NCBI RefSeq assembly: GCF_024612015.1
Contig: NZ_CP102512.1
Location: 3,472,001 to 3,536,000, forward strand
Source: Streptomyces sp. CA-210063
GTDB lineage: Bacteria; Actinomycetota; Actinomycetes; Streptomycetales; Streptomycetaceae
Reading direction: 5' to 3'
DNA: 64,000 nucleotides
Part shown: positions 47,942 through 57,204 of the stretch, in pieces
How the letters are laid out: the number at the start of each line of letters is the position of its first letter
How positions within the stretch are numbered: the stretch's first letter is position 1
Notes under the pieces: generated by a model
Told to the model about the DNA's origin: nothing
Databases searched by the model: none
The model's input: the letters and a program-made list of their open reading frames with translations, nothing else
Program-made: the position numbers and the translations under genes

Positions 47942-49893
47942 TGTCCGTGGTCGCACGACAGGAGTGGGACGTCGTCGTGATCGGCGCCGGAGGCGCCGGA
48001 CTGCGCGCCGCGATCGAGGCCCGCGAGCGGGGCGCCCGTACGGCCGTGATCTGCAAGTCCCTGTTCGGCAAGGCCCACACGGTGATGGCCGAGGGCGGCA
48101 TCGCGGCCGCCATGGGCAACGTCAACGCCGGTGACAACTGGCAGGTCCACTTCCGCGACACCATGCGCGGCGGCAAGTTCCTCAACCAGTGGCGGATGGC
48201 GGAGCTGCACGCCCAGGAGGCCCCCGACCGGGTGTGGGAGCTGGAGACCTGGGGCGCCCTCTTCGACCGTACGAAGGACGGCCGCATCTCGCAGCGCAAC
48301 TTCGGCGGTCACGAGTATCCGCGCCTCGCCCACGTCGGCGACCGTACGGGCCTCGAACTCATCCGCACGCTCCAACAGAAGATCGTCGCCCTCCAGCAGG
48401 AGGACCACAAGGAGACCGGTGACTACGAGTCCCGGCTGAAGGTCTTCCAGGAGTGCACGGTCACGAGGGTCCTCAAAGACGGCTCGCGGGTGAGTGGCGT
48501 CTTCGGCTACGAACGCGAGTCGGGCCGTTTCTTCGTCCTCGAAGCGCCCGCCGTCGTCATCGCCACCGGTGGCATCGGCAAGTCCTTCAAGGTGACGTCG
48601 AACTCGTGGGAGTACACGGGCGACGGGCACGCCCTGGCGCTGCTGGCCGGCGCACCCCTGCTGAACATGGAGTTCGTGCAGTTCCATCCGACGGGCATGG
48701 TCTGGCCGCCGTCGGTGAAGGGCATCCTCGTCACGGAGTCGGTGCGCGGGGACGGCGGGGTGCTCAGGAACTCCGAGGGCAAGCGGTTCATGTTCGACTA
48801 CATCCCGGACGTCTTCAAGGAGAAGTACGCGCAGTCCGAGGAGGAGGGCGACCGCTGGTACGAGGACCCGGACCACAACCGGCGCCCGCCCGAGCTGCTG
48901 CCGCGTGACGAGGTGGCGCGGGCCATCAACGCCGAGGTGAAGGCGGGCCGGGGCTCCCCGCACGGCGGTGTCTTCCTGGACGTGTCCACGCGGATGCCGG
49001 CCGAGGTCATCCGCCGCCGCCTCCCCTCCATGTATCACCAGTTCAAGGAGCTGGCGGACGTCGACATCACGGCGGAGGCGATGGAGGTCGGGCCGACCTG
49101 TCACTACGTGATGGGCGGTATCGCGGTCGAGTCGGACACGGCGGCGGCGCGCGGCGTGCCGGGTCTGTTCGCGGCCGGTGAGGTGGCCGGCGGTATGCAC
49201 GGCTCCAACCGGCTGGGCGGCAACTCCCTCTCCGACCTGCTGGTCTTCGGCCGCCGGGCGGGGCTGCACGCGGCCGAGCACGCGGCGGGACTCATCGGGG
49301 CACGTCCCCCGGTGGACGACGTCGAGGTCGACACGGCCGCCGCCGAGGCCCTGCGTCCCTTCTCCGCCGAGGGCCCGGCGCCGGGACAGCCCGAGAAGGC
49401 GGCGGGAAAGCCGCCGGAGAACCCGTACACCCTCCACCAGGAACTCCAGCAGGCCATGAACGACCTGGTCGGCATCATCCGCCGCGAGGGCGAGATGGAA
49501 CAGGCGCTGGAGAAGCTGGCCGATCTGCGGGTGCGGGCCCGCCGGGCGGGTGTCGAGGGGCACCGGCAGTTCAACCCGGGCTGGCATCTCGCCCTGGATC
49601 TGCGGAACATGCTGCTGGTGAGTGAGTGTGTGGCGCGGGCCGCGCTGGAGCGTACGGAGTCGCGGGGCGGCCACACCCGCGAGGACCACCCGGCGATGGA
49701 GCGCGAGTGGCGTCGTATCAATCTGCTGTGCCGACTCACCGACTCCACGGGCGGGCCGGCGGCCATGGACCCCGTCGTCGGCCAGATCGCCCTGACCCGT
49801 GAGACCACCGAGCCCATCCGCCCGGACCTGCTCGCTCTCTTCGACAAGGAGGAGCTGGTCAAGTACCTCGCCGAAGAGGAGCTGTACGAGTGA
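47941..49893 (+). CDS. sdhA: Succinate dehydrogenase/fumarate reductase flavoprotein subunit
   Basis: 650-residue flavoprotein that oxidises succinate to fumarate. FAD-binding VVVIGAGGAGLRA (11-23); His46 in GKAHTVMAEGG is the expected site of covalent FAD; substrate-side residues in QFHPTGMV and HTREDHPAMER; second FAD motif SNRLGGNSLSDLLVFG. ATG 47941 overlaps the membrane-subunit stop by one base. The final codons overlap a small duplicated start region leading into sdhB (see 49876). Confidence 0.95.
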   Translation: MSVVARQEWDVVVIGAGGAGLRAAIEARERGARTAVICKSLFGKAHTVMAEGGIAAAMGNVNAGDNWQVHFRDTMRGGKFLNQWRMAELHAQEAPDRVWELETWGALFDRTKDGRISQRNFGGHEYPRLAHVGDRTGLELIRTLQQKIVALQQEDHKETGDYESRLKVFQECTVTRVLKDGSRVSGVFGYERESGRFFVLEAPAVVIATGGIGKSFKVTSNSWEYTGDGHALALLAGAPLLNMEFVQFHPTGMVWPPSVKGILVTESVRGDGGVLRNSEGKRFMFDYIPDVFKEKYAQSEEEGDRWYEDPDHNRRPPELLPRDEVARAINAEVKAGRGSPHGGVFLDVSTRMPAEVIRRRLPSMYHQFKELADVDITAEAMEVGPTCHYVMGGIAVESDTAAARGVPGLFAAGEVAGGMHGSNRLGGNSLSDLLVFGRRAGLHAAEHAAGLIGARPPVDDVEVDTAAAEALRPFSAEGPAPGQPEKAAGKPPENPYTLHQELQQAMNDLVGIIRREGEMEQALEKLADLRVRARRAGVEGHRQFNPGWHLALDLRNMLLVSECVARAALERTESRGGHTREDHPAMEREWRRINLLCRLTDSTGGPAAMDPVVGQIALTRETTEPIRPDLLALFDKEELVKYLAEEELYE

Positions 49894-49927
49894 GCGGCTA
49901 CGAGGAGACGCGGTCATGAGCGGCTAC
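49876..49927 (+). repeat. 26-bp tandem duplication of RBS and start region between sdhA and sdhB
   Basis: Two units (49876-49901 and 49902-49927) each contain GAGGAG, eight spacer bases, then a start codon and TGAGCGGCTAC. The first start is GTG (49890) and the second is the sdhB ATG (49916). The GTG opens a 9-codon frame (MSGYEETRS) that begins within the sdhA stop (GTGA) and ends with a TGA overlapping the sdhB ATG (ATGA). Confidence 0.9.
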
Positions 49928-50692
49928 GAGGCCCGCTTCAAGGTGTGGCGGGGCGATGTGCGGGGCGGCGGCCTGGAGGACTTCAAGGTCGAGGTGAACG
50001 AGGGCGAGGTGGTCCTCGACATCATCCACCGGCTCCAGGCGACCCAGGCCCCCGATCTCGCCGTCCGCTGGAACTGCAAGGCGGGCAAGTGCGGTTCGTG
50101 CTCCGCCGAGATCAACGGGCGGCCCCGGCTGTTGTGCATGACCCGGATGTCGGTGTTCGAGCAGGAGGAGACGATCACCGTCACCCCCCTGCGGGCCTTC
50201 CCGGTGATCCGTGACCTGGTCACGGACGTGGGGTTCAACTACGCCAAGGCGCGTGAGGTCCCTTCCTTCGTGCCGCCGGAGGATGTCGGCCCGGGCGAGT
50301 ACCGGATGATGCAGGAGGACGTGGACCGCCCGCAGGAGTTCCGCAAGTGCATCGAGTGCTTCCTGTGCCAGGACACCTGCCATGTCGTCCGCGACCACGA
50401 GGAGAACAAGCCGGCCTTCGCCGGCCCCCGCTTCCTCATGAGGGTCGCCGAGCTGGACATGCACCCGCTGGACGCGGCCGAGGAGACCGGCCTGGACCGC
50501 AAGAAGACGGCCCAGGACGAACACGGTCTCGGCTACTGCAACATCACCAAGTGCTGCACGGAGGTGTGCCCCGAGGGCATCAAGATCACGGACAACGCGC
50601 TGATCCCCCTCAAGGAACGTGCCGTCGACCGCAAGTACGACCCGCTGGTGTGGCTGGGCTCGAAGATCAGGAGGCGTTCCTCAGCAGGGTGA
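49916..50692 (+). CDS. sdhB: Succinate dehydrogenase/fumarate reductase iron-sulfur subunit
   Basis: 258-residue iron-sulfur subunit. The 2Fe-2S ligands are Cys54, Cys59, Cys62 and Cys74 (NCKAGKCGSC ... LLC); the second and third clusters use Cys145, 148, 151, 155 (CIECFLCQDTC) and Cys208, 213, 214, 218 (CNITKCCTEVC). The frame from 49799 runs through sdhA and is not the start. Electrons pass from SdhA through this chain to the membrane subunit. Its 3' end overlaps the convergent phosphotransferase pseudogene by 26 bases. Confidence 0.95.
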   Translation: MSGYEARFKVWRGDVRGGGLEDFKVEVNEGEVVLDIIHRLQATQAPDLAVRWNCKAGKCGSCSAEINGRPRLLCMTRMSVFEQEETITVTPLRAFPVIRDLVTDVGFNYAKAREVPSFVPPEDVGPGEYRMMQEDVDRPQEFRKCIECFLCQDTCHVVRDHEENKPAFAGPRFLMRVAELDMHPLDAAEETGLDRKKTAQDEHGLGYCNITKCCTEVCPEGIKITDNALIPLKERAVDRKYDPLVWLGSKIRRRSSAG

Positions 50693-51675
50693 GGGCCTGC
50701 CGGACGTTGTGCTCGGCGATGGTCCGCATGAACTCCCGGTCCGGGAAGTCGCCGTCGAGGAGGCGGAGGGGGTCGGCGACCAGGCTCAGGCGTATCGCCA
50801 GGCGGTAGACACGGAGCCGGTCTTCGTCGAGGCCCGGGGCGCGCAGGACGCGTAGTGGGGGCCGAAGCGGAGCTCCAGGAACACGTGCTCCCACTCCGGG
50901 CCGAAGTACAACAGCCCCTCGATGTCGACCGGGACCGGCTCACCGCCGGCCCCGACGAGGACGTGGTCCGGGCCCAGCTCGCCATGGATCAGGGTGTGCC
51001 GCGCACGGGGCCGGACGGCGGAGGCGAGAGCGTGCATCCGCTCGTCGAGCGCCTCCCGCGCCTCAGCGATACGGGCGTCCCGGCCCGCCGCCTCCGCGAT
51101 GTCCCGCAGAGCCGGTCCCGTACGACGTCCACGCAGGAGGTGCCGTGCGAGGTGCCGCCCTGGTCGACGACGCCGACCTTGCCGAACCCCCGTGCGGATT
51201 CGGAGCCCCGCATCGTCGCCAGCGCCCCGGCCAGCCGCTCCAGGGTGCCCGCCGCCTCATGCGGGTCGCGCTCCAGCGCCTCCTCCGGGGTCCCGCCGCG
51301 TACGTCCTCCACGACGGCCGCGTCCGCCGGGAGGTGACGGCCGGTGCGGTCGGCGAGGAGCAGGCGCGGGGTGCGGACCCCGATGGCGGCGAGGCGGTCG
51401 TGGGCGGCGGTGAACAGGTCGATACCGGAGGCGTGCGAGAAGGGGTCGCGTGGGTCGGGGGCGGCGGTTCCCTCGGTGCCGGTCCAGTAGTCCTCGTCCG
51501 GGGACCAGACGTACGCGACCGCCGTGCCGCCGTCGTCGAAGGTGAGCCGGTACACACCCTTCTTGCTGCCGCCGCGCAGCCGCGAGACCGCGCCGAGGCG
51601 GCGGGCCGGGCCGGCGGCGGCGCGGGCCAGGGGCTCCAGTTCGCTACGGGTGAGGGGGCGGCACGCGGCGGTCAC
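50667..51675 (-). pseudogene. Aminoglycoside phosphotransferase-family gene with two single-base deletions
   Basis: The remnant begins at GTG 51675 (GTGA overlap with the upstream gene) and reads as a kinase-like phosphotransferase: SKKGVYRLTFDDGG, then AVVEDVRGGTPEEAL. The frame breaks at about 51108, where CGGCTCTGCGG lacks one base for R-L-L-R; frame two continues (DIAEAAGRDARIAEAREAL ... HTLIHGELGPDHVLV ... VDIEGLLYFGPEWEH) and breaks again at about 50846, where one C is missing in GCGTCCTGCGC; frame three runs to the stop at 50667 (APGLDEDRLRVYRLAIRLSL). The catalytic loop HGELGPDH departs from the usual HGDxxxxN. Unless both breaks are sequence errors, no full-length product is made. 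Confidence 0.85.
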
Positions 51676-51965
51676 GGGGTGGTGACGCGGCCGGGGCGGG
51701 TCGCGAGGAACGACAGCACGGCGTTCGTGATGAGCAGAGCCAGGCCCGCCAAGCCGTACGCATCCGCGCGATACGTGGTCATGCCGTAGGACCACAGGCC
51801 GAGCCCCGCGCCGCCGGCGAGCGACGCATAGCCCCACAGAGCCGGTCGCAGCGTGCTGCGGCGCAGCCACGGCACCATCCACCCCGTACGGATCGCGGCG
51901 ACCCCCAACACGGCGGTGACCACCATGGTCGCCGCGAGGCAGCCGATCCCGATGTTCGTCAGCAT
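51672..51965 (-). CDS. Small three-helix membrane protein
   Basis: 97 residues from ATG 51965, with GGGGGAGG six bases upstream, with three hydrophobic helices (NIGIGCLAATMVVTAVLGVAAI; ALWGYASLAGGAGLGLWSYG; AYGLAGLALLITNAVLSFL). No motif recognised. The stop overlaps the start of the phosphotransferase pseudogene. Longer starts (51998, 52088) are possible but poorly supported. Divergent from the repeat-rich membrane protein gene. Confidence 0.7.
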   Translation of the reverse strand: MLTNIGIGCLAATMVVTAVLGVAAIRTGWMVPWLRRSTLRPALWGYASLAGGAGLGLWSYGMTTYRADAYGLAGLALLITNAVLSFLATRPGRVTTP

Positions 51966-52090
51966 GTCCAGCCTCCCCCTCGCGAACGAGGCGATCATGA
52001 CATGCCCTCGCCACCGGTACCAGTCTCCGCCTCCCCCACTCCGGCCCACCCCACTCGCGACCGCGCCACACCGGCCATACGCTCCCAAAT

Positions 52091-54208
52091 GTGACGTCGC
52101 GTCTGAGGAAGAGCCGAGCGCGAGGCGCCACGTCGCACATAGCCGTGCGCCTGGCCCACACCGCGTTCGGGGGCCTGGCAGCCCTGGGCTGGCTCCTGCT
52201 GCCCACGGCGACGGGGGCGACGATCAGCGACCCGCCTCTGCCACTGCCACTGGCTGCCGGCACGCAGTCCCTGAGCCCCGCCGCGGGCACGCGGTTCGTC
52301 GGTCCGGTCGCCGCGGGCCGACCCGGGGTCCCGGGCACCGGCGGGCAGCAGCCCGTGGTTCCGCCCGGGGACGACGAGGCCTCCGGTGTGGATCTGATCG
52401 TGCCGGTGGCCGCCGCCGGCACGGCAGCCGCCGTCGCCGCGTACTCACTCGTCCGACGCAGGCGCCGCGCCCGGCTGCGCACGCCCCCGACCGGCACCTT
52501 CGAACCGCCGGTCACCCCACTGCCCGACCTCCACCGCCGGGCCCAACGCCTGCTCGTCGAAACCGACGACAGCGTCCGCACAAGCACCGAGGAACTCCGC
52601 TTCGCAGCAGCCCTGCCGGGTCGTACGGCTCCCGAGCGGTTCCCGGAAGGGCCGCCGCCGGGCCGCGAGGACACCGAGCCGCACACGGAAAGGCCGCTGG
52701 GCCACGAAGACACCGAACCCCACACGGAGAAGCCACCGGGCCACGAAGACACCGAACCCCACACGGAAAGGCCACCGGGCCACGAAGACACCGAACCCCA
52801 CACGGAGAAGCCACCGGGCCACGAAGACACCGAGCCACACGCCGGGAGCCCGGCGAGCCATGACGACACCGAGCCATCCAATGCGAGCCCGGCAGGCCAT
52901 GGCGACGCCGGGCCACGCGCGGAGCGGCCGGCGCGTCGCGACGACGCTGAGCCCTCCCCAGGGAGGCGCCCGACGAGTCACGGCGGCGCCGCGCCGCACG
53001 CGGGGCGGCCGCGGGACGCTGACCCAGCCAGGCCATACCCGGAGCGGCCGTACCCGGAGCAGCCGTACCCGGATCGGCCGATCCCGGAGCGGCCATACCT
53101 GGAGCGGCCGATCCCGGAGCGGCCGATTCCGCTCGACCCGTCCAAGGCCTACGCGGAGACGCCTGCGGCTCAGGACGCGGTCAAGCCGTTCGCGGAGGCG
53201 TTGGCGGACGCGCGGGGTGCGCTGACGGGGGCCTTTCGGGCGAGGCAGCGGTTGGACGAGGAGGCGGGGGCGCTGGCGCCCGGCGAGGAGCGCGCGCTGT
53301 TGGAGGAGATCCTCACCCGGTGCACGACGGCCCAGCGGCGGCTCGACACGGCGACGCCCGCCTTCGATCAACTCCGCGCCCTTGAACAGGACATCACACC
53401 GGCCCTGGAGTGCGCGGAGGCCCGCTTCCGCGCACTGACCGGCCGTACGGCGACCGCGGCCACCACCCTCACCGTCCTCCGCGACGGCTACGCCCCGGCG
53501 GCCTCCCTCCCTGTCGCCGGCCACGTCGAACAGGCCAAGGACCGCCTGGTCTTCGCCACGACCGAGCTGAACCGCGCCCGCCAGGCCGCCGATCCGGGCG
53601 ACTTGGCCGTCGCGGCCGTACACCTACGGGCCGCCGAGGGCGCGATCGACCAGGCAGACGTGTTCGTGACCGGGGTGGAGCGACTCGCCGTCGAGCTGGC
53701 GCGAGCCGCCGACGCCGCGAAACAGGGCGCCCCCTTCACCGGCCCGTACGACGATCCCCTCGACGTCCTCCGCCGCCAGGGCCGCTGGCTCCTCCCGGCC
53801 CGCAGCACCGTCGCCGCCACGACGGACTTCGTCACCACGCATCGCGGCGCGGTGGGGGCAACGGCCAGAACCCGACTGTCGGAAGCGGAACGACACTTGA
53901 CACAGGCCGAAGCGGACTCCCCCGGGACGGCGACCGATGAGACCGCCGACGCCGGGAGCGTCGACGCCCCGCATGCCCGGCGTGCCCACGCCCTCGCCGA
54001 GGAAGCCCGGCAGCTGGCCGAGCAGGACGTGCGGGCGTACGGGAACCCGTACGGCGGTCCCGTGGGCGACGGACTGGCCGGGGCCCTGCTGGGCGGAATC
54101 ATCCTCCGCGAGGCCTCCGGTGGCGGCGGACGGGGCGACCTGCGGGGCCCCGCCTGCTACGGCGGAACGGCGACCCGCGCCCGCAGGGCAGTGGGCGGCC
54201 AGTTCTAG
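52091..54208 (+). CDS. Repeat-expanded membrane protein related to TPM-domain proteins
   Basis: 705 residues. A signal-like hydrophobic segment (about 22-42), a short extracytoplasmic stretch rich in Pro/Gly, a second helix (about 103-121, VPVAAAGTAAAVAAYSLV) and a basic run. From 191 to 281 come seven 13-residue repeats (GHEDTEPHTEKPP type), then RPYPE/RPIPE pentapeptide repeats to about 350. The C-terminal 330 residues are helical and resemble the C-terminal part of Streptomyces TPM-domain membrane proteins (GHVEQAKDRLVFATTELNRARQAAD, AVHLRAAEGAIDQADVFVTGVERLA). The TPM domain itself is not seen; the repeats lie roughly where it would be. GTG 52091 has a weak site. Confidence 0.75.
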   Translation: MTSRLRKSRARGATSHIAVRLAHTAFGGLAALGWLLLPTATGATISDPPLPLPLAAGTQSLSPAAGTRFVGPVAAGRPGVPGTGGQQPVVPPGDDEASGVDLIVPVAAAGTAAAVAAYSLVRRRRRARLRTPPTGTFEPPVTPLPDLHRRAQRLLVETDDSVRTSTEELRFAAALPGRTAPERFPEGPPPGREDTEPHTERPLGHEDTEPHTEKPPGHEDTEPHTERPPGHEDTEPHTEKPPGHEDTEPHAGSPASHDDTEPSNASPAGHGDAGPRAERPARRDDAEPSPGRRPTSHGGAAPHAGRPRDADPARPYPERPYPEQPYPDRPIPERPYLERPIPERPIPLDPSKAYAETPAAQDAVKPFAEALADARGALTGAFRARQRLDEEAGALAPGEERALLEEILTRCTTAQRRLDTATPAFDQLRALEQDITPALECAEARFRALTGRTATAATTLTVLRDGYAPAASLPVAGHVEQAKDRLVFATTELNRARQAADPGDLAVAAVHLRAAEGAIDQADVFVTGVERLAVELARAADAAKQGAPFTGPYDDPLDVLRRQGRWLLPARSTVAATTDFVTTHRGAVGATARTRLSEAERHLTQAEADSPGTATDETADAGSVDAPHARRAHALAEEARQLAEQDVRAYGNPYGGPVGDGLAGALLGGIILREASGGGGRGDLRGPACYGGTATRARRAVGGQF
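52661..52933 (+). repeat. 39-bp coding minisatellite, seven units
   Basis: Seven contiguous 39-base units encode GHEDTEPHTEKPP-like repeats. Units 2-4 are nearly identical; units 1 and 5-7 are progressively divergent towards the edges, the pattern expected from internal slippage or unequal exchange. Confidence 0.92.
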
Positions 54209-54224
54209 ACCCGGCCCACACCAG

Positions 54225-54264
54225 CGCGCCCCTCAGGGGCGCGGGGAACTGCGCGACCAGCCAC
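54225..54264. repeat. Dispersed palindromic element, copy D (inverted)
   Basis: Stem CGCGCCCC (54225-54232), loop TCA, stem GGGGCGCG (54236-54243), then GGGAACTGCGCGACCAGCCACA. Inverse orientation to copy A. It starts 16 bases after the stop of the repeat-rich membrane protein gene, in the convergent region before the SpoIIE-type gene. Confidence 0.8.
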
Positions 54265-54393
54265 ACACCACCCGCAGACCGAGAACAACTGAAACCGCCC
54301 ACCCTCTGACGCCTCATCACCAGCCCACCCGAGAGCCGCAGCCGAGCAGAGAAGATGAAGAGAAGAGGCAGCGCACCATACAAAAGCCCGCCC

Positions 54394-57204
54394 CTAGAAC
54401 AGGCTCAGCAACGCCTCCGCCGGATCCGTCAGCCCGTGCTCACCACCCGGCAACGGCAGTTCGAACCACACCGTCTTACCGCGCGGCGTACGACGGGACC
54501 CCCACGCCGCGGAGAGCAGCCCGACGAGCTGCAGCCCGCGTCCCCCCTCGTCGGTGTCGCGGGCCCGGCGACGCCGGGGCTGCACAAGACCCGCGTCCCA
54601 GACCTCGCAGACGAGCGTTCTGTCGAGCAGCAGCCGAAGCCGTATCTCGCCCTCGCCGTACCGCAGGGCGTTGGTGACCAGCTCGCTGACCAGCAGTTCC
54701 GCCGTGTCGACGAGGGGCTCCAGATCCCAGGCCATCAGCCGCCCGCGCGCGTACTCGCGGGCGCGGCCGACGCTGCGCGGCTCGCGCGGCAGCGTCCAGT
54801 CGCCGACGGAGTCCTCGGGCAGCCCCTGGACACGTGCCATGAGCAGCGCGATGTCGTCCTCGCCGTGGTGGGTGTCGAGGGTGTTGAGGACGTGGTCGCA
54901 GACGTCCTCCAGCGACCGGGGCGTCTCGGCGCGCAGCGCGGTCGGCGGCTGGGCGGGGTCCGTCAGCGCGCCGACGAACGCCTGGAGGCCTTCGTCGAGG
55001 GGGTGATCGCGGGATTCGACCAGTCCATCCGTGTAGAGCGCCAACAGTGCGCCTTCGGGTAGTTCGACCTCCACCTCCTCGAACGGCTCACCGCCGACAC
55101 CGAGCGGCATGCCCGGCGGCACGTCGAGCATCAGCGCGCTCTCGCCCGGCTCGACCAACACCGGCGGCAGATGGCCCGCGTTGGCGAAGGTGCAGCGGCG
55201 GGTCACCGAGTCGTAGACGGCGTACACGCAGGTCGCGAGGTAGACCTCGGCGAGGTCCTTGTCACGTGGCCGGCTGGAGGAGGTGCGGGAGGCGGACTGG
55301 ACACCTCCGGAGGTGCCGAGGCCGCGGGCGATCTCGTCGAGCGCCGAGAGGACCTCGGCGGGTTCGAGGTCCAGCAGGGCCAACGTACGGACGGCCGTAC
55401 GGAGTTCGCCCATGGCCACCGCTGCCCGCAGTCCGCGGCCCATCACGTCGCCGACGACGAGTGCCGTGCGGTGGCCGGGGAGTTCGATGACGTCGAACCA
55501 GTCGCCGCCGACCTCGGTGGCCGCGTTGCCCGGCAGATAGCGGCAGGCGATGTCGAGCCCGGAGGCCTCGGGGTCGCCCGGGGGCAGCAGGGAGCGCTGC
55601 AGGATGAGGGCGCGCTCGTGCTCGCGGCGGTACAGGCGCGCGTTGTCGATACAGACGGCGGCGCGCGCGGCCAGCTCCACGGCGAGCGCCCGGTCCCGTT
55701 CGCCGAACGGCTCACTGCCCTTCGTACGGGAGAACTGGACCAGTCCTACGACGGTGTCGTGGGCGACCATCGGCACCGCCAGCGTGGACTGGATCAGGTT
55801 GCCCTCCTCGGGCACCTGCTGGGTGCGGGCGGTGCGCAGGGCGTCCGCGCAGGGCGAGTTGAACGGGTAGTGGTGGACCGCGCCGACACGCACCGGGGCG
55901 GGTCCGCCGACGAAGGGCGCGTCGGAGACGGCGCTGGCGAAGGCGACCCGGCGCAGCTCGGCGCTGCCGTCGGCGAGCCCGGGCGGGGTCTCGTCGCCCA
56001 CCAGGAGGCCCTGGTAGAGGTCGACGGTGGCGAGGTCGCAGAAGCCGGGGACGACGACGTCGAGGAGTTCGCGGGCGGTGGTCTCCAGGTCGAGGGAGTT
56101 GCCGATGCGCGAACCGGCCTCGTTGAGGAGGGCGAGGTTCCGCCGGGCGGCGGCGGCTTCGCGGGCGGCGGCGCGGCGGGCCGTGATGTCGGTGCCGAGC
56201 CAGGCGATGCCGATGGGGCGGCCGGTGCCGCTGTGCACGCGGTAGAGGTTGACGGACCAGTGGCGGCGCTCTTCGGAGCCGGGCAGGAAGCCCGTGACGT
56301 GCATGTCCGTGATCGAGTCGCCGGTCTCCATGACCCGCCGCAGGGTCGCCTCGACCCGCTCGGCCTCCGGGGACTGCAGGTAGTCGCGGACGCCCCGGCC
56401 GCGGTGGTCGTCGACGTTGCCGCCGTAGAGGGCGGCGATGCGATGGTTGGCGCGCCTTACCCGAAGATCGGTGTCAATCAGAAGGAAACCGAACGGGGAT
56501 TGGCCGAAAATCGACTGCGAAGCGGCAAGGTCGGTCTCTATCCGGCGCAGTGTCCGGACGTCCACCACGATGCACACGGCGGCCCGTTCGCCGCCCTCCA
56601 CCGTGGTGGGCATCACATAGACCTCGGCGAGTCCCTCGGCCCCCTCGGGACCCGGCACCCGGAAGGGGACCACTCCGGTCCACTCCCGGCCGTCGAGGAC
56701 CTCGGCCATCTTCCGCTGGCCCTCTTCACGCCGGTCGGGGTCGATGAAGGCCTCGATCGGGTCCATCCCCACGGCCCGCTCGGCCGATATGCCGAACAAC
56801 TGCTCGGCCCGCAGGCTCCACTGGTCGACGAGTCCGTCGGCGCCGATGGAGAACGAAGCGACCTTGATGTAGTCGTACATGGATCCCGGCGGGCTGGTCT
56901 GCCACATCGAGTCGCCGGCCCCGTGACCGGCCATGACACCCGCGGCCACCGCGGCGTCGACAGCGGCACCTTCCACCCCGGCCGCCGCACGGCTCCCGGC
57001 CGCGGGACCGCCCGACGTCCGACTGTCGGACGCTCGACTCCCGGGCGCACGGCGCGTCAGCCCATCGCCCGTCCTGTCGCGTGCGGCCCCGCTGTCGCGA
57101 GTGGCTCCGCCCAGGCCGGAACCGTCTGCGGCGTCGGGCCGCGCGCGGTCCGACGGGTTCTTGGCCCCCGTGGACTCCGTGGCCTTCGCTGGTATCTCGC
57201 TCAC
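54394..57204 (-). CDS. PAS/GAF/SpoIIE protein phosphatase with HATPase_c domain
   Basis: 936-residue soluble signalling protein. Domains in order: disordered N-terminus (1-105), PAS (about 108-215, SFSIGADGLVDQWSLRAEQLFG), PAS (about 220-345, IFGQSPFGFLLIDTDLRVRRANHRI), GAF (about 355-520), SpoIIE PP2C-type phosphatase (about 533-785, with GGDWFDV, LALYTDGLVESR and GEDDIALLMA), and a C-terminal HATPase_c (about 808-918, LLVSELVTNALRYG, GGRGLQLVG). This is the partner-switching architecture: the phosphatase dephosphorylates an anti-sigma antagonist while the HATPase resembles its kinase. The GTG start at 57204 with GGAGGGG is preferred to longer frames. No antagonist gene is adjacent; a separate HATPase gene lies upstream. 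Confidence 0.9.
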   Translation of the reverse strand: MSEIPAKATESTGAKNPSDRARPDAADGSGLGGATRDSGAARDRTGDGLTRRAPGSRASDSRTSGGPAAGSRAAAGVEGAAVDAAVAAGVMAGHGAGDSMWQTSPPGSMYDYIKVASFSIGADGLVDQWSLRAEQLFGISAERAVGMDPIEAFIDPDRREEGQRKMAEVLDGREWTGVVPFRVPGPEGAEGLAEVYVMPTTVEGGERAAVCIVVDVRTLRRIETDLAASQSIFGQSPFGFLLIDTDLRVRRANHRIAALYGGNVDDHRGRGVRDYLQSPEAERVEATLRRVMETGDSITDMHVTGFLPGSEERRHWSVNLYRVHSGTGRPIGIAWLGTDITARRAAAREAAAARRNLALLNEAGSRIGNSLDLETTARELLDVVVPGFCDLATVDLYQGLLVGDETPPGLADGSAELRRVAFASAVSDAPFVGGPAPVRVGAVHHYPFNSPCADALRTARTQQVPEEGNLIQSTLAVPMVAHDTVVGLVQFSRTKGSEPFGERDRALAVELAARAAVCIDNARLYRREHERALILQRSLLPPGDPEASGLDIACRYLPGNAATEVGGDWFDVIELPGHRTALVVGDVMGRGLRAAVAMGELRTAVRTLALLDLEPAEVLSALDEIARGLGTSGGVQSASRTSSSRPRDKDLAEVYLATCVYAVYDSVTRRCTFANAGHLPPVLVEPGESALMLDVPPGMPLGVGGEPFEEVEVELPEGALLALYTDGLVESRDHPLDEGLQAFVGALTDPAQPPTALRAETPRSLEDVCDHVLNTLDTHHGEDDIALLMARVQGLPEDSVGDWTLPREPRSVGRAREYARGRLMAWDLEPLVDTAELLVSELVTNALRYGEGEIRLRLLLDRTLVCEVWDAGLVQPRRRRARDTDEGGRGLQLVGLLSAAWGSRRTPRGKTVWFELPLPGGEHGLTDPAEALLSLF

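Noticed and set aside
52661-52933. Possible CRISPR-like array
   Set aside because: Units are contiguous without spacers, keep one open frame and encode a clear 13-residue repeat, so this is a coding minisatellite.
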